Assembly: GCA_963733265.1 (NCBI GenBank)
Contig: CAVTCF010000001.1
Location: forward strand, 62,001 to 126,000
Origin: PALSA-1006 sp963733265
GTDB taxonomy: Bacteria > Pseudomonadota > Gammaproteobacteria > Burkholderiales > Gallionellaceae
Reading direction: 5' to 3'
DNA: 64,000 nucleotides
Positions 61,963 to 64,000 of this stretch are shown here, in pieces; position 1 is the first letter of the stretch, and the number at the start of each line of letters is the position of its first letter. A program made the position numbers and the translations under genes. The notes beneath the pieces were generated by a model, which had not been told where the DNA came from, did not search any database, and saw only the letters and a program-made list of their open reading frames with translations.

Positions 61963-62673
61963 GTGGGAAGCATAAACTCATCCATCCCGAACTTTGATCC
62001 ACGCCAAATGCCGGTTGTAGGAGTCGACAGTCATTTGCCTGCTGTGCAGCGTGAGTCGCTACTTCCCCAGGCCCTGCAACAGCGGTTTGCGAACCCGCCG
62101 AACTGGACGCCGGAGGTTGTATTTGAAAAACGCTACTCCGACCAAACCGAGGCCACTAACGCATCGGTGCTTGTGCCCATCGTATTGGGTGGGCCGCTGA
62201 ACAATCAGCCAACGGTCTTGCTCACCCAACGCACCGCACGCATGTCCACTCACGCCGGGCAAATCGCTTTTCCCGGCGGCAGGTCCGATCCCTCGGACGC
62301 CGATGCTGCCGCTACCGCCTTGCGTGAAGCCCACGAGGAAGTCGGTTTGGAGCCAGAATTTGTGCAAGTGTTGGGGCAGTTGCCGACTTACTTAACGGGG
62401 TCGGCATTTGTCATTACACCGGTTGTGGCACTGGTCCATCCGGGTTTTACGCTGGTGGCGAATCCAGTAGAAGTTGCGGAAATTTTTGAAGTACCGCTGG
62501 ACTTTCTGATGGATCCATCGAATCACCGGCGTCACGAAGTTCCTTGGCGCGACACATCGCGTCAATGGTTCTCCATACCATATAACGATTTAGATACAGG
62601 CAAGGAGCATTTCATCTGGGGTGCGACTGCGGGCATATTGCGCAACTTCTACCGATTTCTGGTTGCCTGCTAG
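61963..62673 (+). CDS. Nudix hydrolase, coenzyme A pyrophosphatase type
   Basis: The 236-residue protein has the Nudix box AATALREAHEEVGLEP with the CoA-pyrophosphatase signature upstream (LLTQRTARMSTHAGQIAFPGG). It hydrolyses CoA or its derivatives to 3',5'-ADP and phosphopantetheine. Start is the GTG at 61963; ATG at 62008 is an alternative and would not affect the domain. Confidence 0.85.
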   Translation: MGSINSSIPNFDPRQMPVVGVDSHLPAVQRESLLPQALQQRFANPPNWTPEVVFEKRYSDQTEATNASVLVPIVLGGPLNNQPTVLLTQRTARMSTHAGQIAFPGGRSDPSDADAAATALREAHEEVGLEPEFVQVLGQLPTYLTGSAFVITPVVALVHPGFTLVANPVEVAEIFEVPLDFLMDPSNHRRHEVPWRDTSRQWFSIPYNDLDTGKEHFIWGATAGILRNFYRFLVAC

Positions 62674-62824
62674 TACACGGCGACAAGCACCGCTACCACA
62701 AGCTGTGACTGCAATAAGCAGGTAACCGAAGTGGTAAGGTCTAAGTCAATCAAAGCGAGGTGTAACTGAATCTTCATACAAATGATGCAAAATCCAGTTT
62801 CATTGAAATTACGAGGCGACTCAA

Positions 62825-63028
62825 ATGGAACACATTTCAACTATTACATGCCCAGTTTGCAATTTCAAAAAAACAGAGGTGATGTTCGCAGATTACTCTC
62901 AGCAATTCTACGAGTGTTCAAATTGCAAAGCGCTATTAAAAACAAAGACAGGCGATTGCTGCGTCTTTTGTAGTTATGGAAACATACAATGTTCCGAGAT
63001 TGAGCATGCAGACTATTGCAGTTATTAG
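62825..63028 (+). CDS. GDCCVxC-domain small redox/metal-binding protein
   Basis: 67 residues: TCPVCNFKKTEVM (CxxC), YECSNCKALLK (CxxC) and TGDCCVFCSYG, the GDCCVxC motif. Some relatives carry selenocysteine; here all positions are Cys. The family often neighbours mercury or thiol-redox genes, but no such gene is adjacent. Function is unknown. Confidence 0.75.
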   Translation: MEHISTITCPVCNFKKTEVMFADYSQQFYECSNCKALLKTKTGDCCVFCSYGNIQCSEIEHADYCSY

Positions 63029-63052
63029 CATCAACAAATTATGAAATAAAAA

Positions 63053-63079
63053 CGCCCCCGTTTTGTAAAAACGGAGGCG
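63053..63079 (-). terminator. terminator of nrdA
   Basis: On the minus strand the hairpin CGCCTCCGTTTT/AAAACGGGGGCG (one mismatch) is followed by TTTTTATTTC, 26 bp beyond the nrdA stop. On the plus strand it may also end the GDCCVxC transcript. Confidence 0.75.
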
Positions 63080-63105
63080 CAGGTAACTACAACGTAGAAT
63101 GAACT

Positions 63106-64000
63106 CTATTGGCAGGCTTCGCACTCAGGATTGTCAATCGAGCAAAACTTCGCTTCTTCAACAACGGGTGATGCCGAGATGTCTCCAGCGCTGCCGCTTG
63201 AAACGGCATTTAATGAACCCGCGCGGGAAGTTGATTTCTCAGCCGAGGTTGCGCCTAACGTACGCAAGTAGTAGGTGGTTTTAAGGCCGCGCAACCAAGC
63301 CAGTTTATAGGTTTCATCAAGCTTGCGACCGGAAACGCCAGACATATAGATATTGAGTGATTGCGCTTGGTCAATCCATTTCTGGCGACGGGCTGCTGCT
63401 TCAATCAACCACTTTGGTTCGACCTCAAACGCCGTTGCGTAGAGGCCGCGAATTTCAGCGGGGATGCGATCAATTTTGGCCAGGCTGCCGTCAAAGTATT
63501 TCAGATCGGCGATCATGACCTCGTCCCAAAGACCAATAGCCTTCAGATCCTTCACCAAGTGTTCATTGATGATAGTAAATTCACCGGACAAGTTCGATTT
63601 AACAAAAATGTTTTGGTAGGTGGGTTCGATACTGGCAGATACGCCGACGATATTGGAAATCGTCGCTGTGGGCGCAATCGCTACACAATTGGAATTGCGC
63701 ATTCCGTGCTGTTTGATGCGTGCGCGCAGTGCATTCCAGTCCAGCGTGACAGAGTCATCAAGTTCAACATAACCGCCACGGGAAGCACGCAACATCTCAA
63801 CAGTATCTTGCGGCAAGATTCCTTTGTCCCACAGGCTGCCGCGGTAACTGGAGTAACGACCACGTTCCTCGGCCAATTCAGTCGAAGCCAAATAGGCGAA
63901 GTAGCACACTGCTTCCATCGAACGATCGGCAAATTCAACTGCGACATCAGTAGAATAGGGAATACGCAATTCATGCAACGCATCCTGGAAGCCCATGATG
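63106..64000 (-). CDS. nrdA: ribonucleoside-diphosphate reductase alpha subunit, C-terminal part
   Basis: About 298 residues are inside the window and the frame continues beyond it. The class-I barrel signature IAPTATISNIVGVSASIEPTYQN and the tail redox cysteines (SIDNPECEACQ) are visible. The enzyme reduces NDPs to dNDPs with the radical supplied by NrdB. The Ser/Gly-rich linker before the tail (TSRAGSLNAVSSGSAGD) is normal for the flexible C-terminal swinging arm. Confidence 0.93.
   Translation of the reverse strand, partial: IMGFQDALHELRIPYSTDVAVEFADRSMEAVCYFAYLASTELAEERGRYSSYRGSLWDKGILPQDTVEMLRASRGGYVELDDSVTLDWNALRARIKQHGMRNSNCVAIAPTATISNIVGVSASIEPTYQNIFVKSNLSGEFTIINEHLVKDLKAIGLWDEVMIADLKYFDGSLAKIDRIPAEIRGLYATAFEVEPKWLIEAAARRQKWIDQAQSLNIYMSGVSGRKLDETYKLAWLRGLKTTYYLRTLGATSAEKSTSRAGSLNAVSSGSAGDISASPVVEEAKFCSIDNPECEACQ

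Overview
The window reads as chromosome of a betaproteobacterium, most likely a member of the Nitrosomonadales/Gallionellaceae. The evidence is gene content and order (ponA - pilMNOPQ - aroKB - dgt - gltBD - hemE - priA; thiD - thiE - hemL - engB - hemB; hemA - prfA - prmC; groESL behind both a sigma-32-type promoter and a CIRCE operator). The taxonomic placement is inference from family knowledge, not from a search.

Layout. 0-5.4 kb: the end of rsmA/ksgA, a small membrane protein, thiamine genes thiD and thiE, then hemL, engB and hemB; a 127-bp palindromic element and three back-to-back hairpins lie before hemB. 5.4-18.3 kb: a nucleotidyltransferase-like gene and ponA on the minus strand, the type IV pilus operon pilMNOPQ (pilQ is split by a frameshift at a run of eight G), a fused aroK-aroB gene, dgt, and a surface lipoprotein with Ig-like repeats. 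18.6-28.8 kb: gltB, gltD, hemE, a DnaA-box cluster, priA and a Rossmann-fold protein.

28.86-45.73 kb is a genomic island at the 3' end of a tRNA-Pro(CGG) gene. The intact tRNA is at the right end and a partly deleted copy of its 3' end is at the left. The island holds decayed DUF58 and RDD genes; a diversity-generating retroelement (DGR); toxin-antitoxin genes; an IS91-family transposase; a 3.06-kb IS21-family element that also carries a ribbon-helix-helix gene with four palindromic operators; and an integrase remnant with an excisionase-like gene and a Cro/CI-type regulator.

The DGR is the main discovery. An Avd-like helical-bundle protein and a reverse transcriptase (YVDD, IGSLSSQ) start 11 bp apart and diverge. 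A 139-bp template repeat (TR) and a matching variable repeat (VR) differ at 17 positions, and every one is an adenine in the TR coding strand. The VR encodes the C-terminus of a secreted lipoprotein with four Ig-like repeats and a DUF1566/C-type-lectin-like domain. A MutS-domain-I-like accessory gene lies between VR and TR. An IS30 element with a 3-bp target duplication has replaced the last 23 residues of the reverse transcriptase.

45.7-64 kb is core genome again: ispB, an MHS-family transporter, slyX, hemA-prfA-prmC, ridA, recG, ubiC-ubiA, a rubredoxin reductase / rubredoxin / rubrerythrin peroxide-defence cluster divergent from oxyR, groES-groEL, tRNA-Phe, a broken fitA-like antitoxin, a Nudix hydrolase, a GDCCVxC protein and the 3' part of nrdA, which runs off the window.
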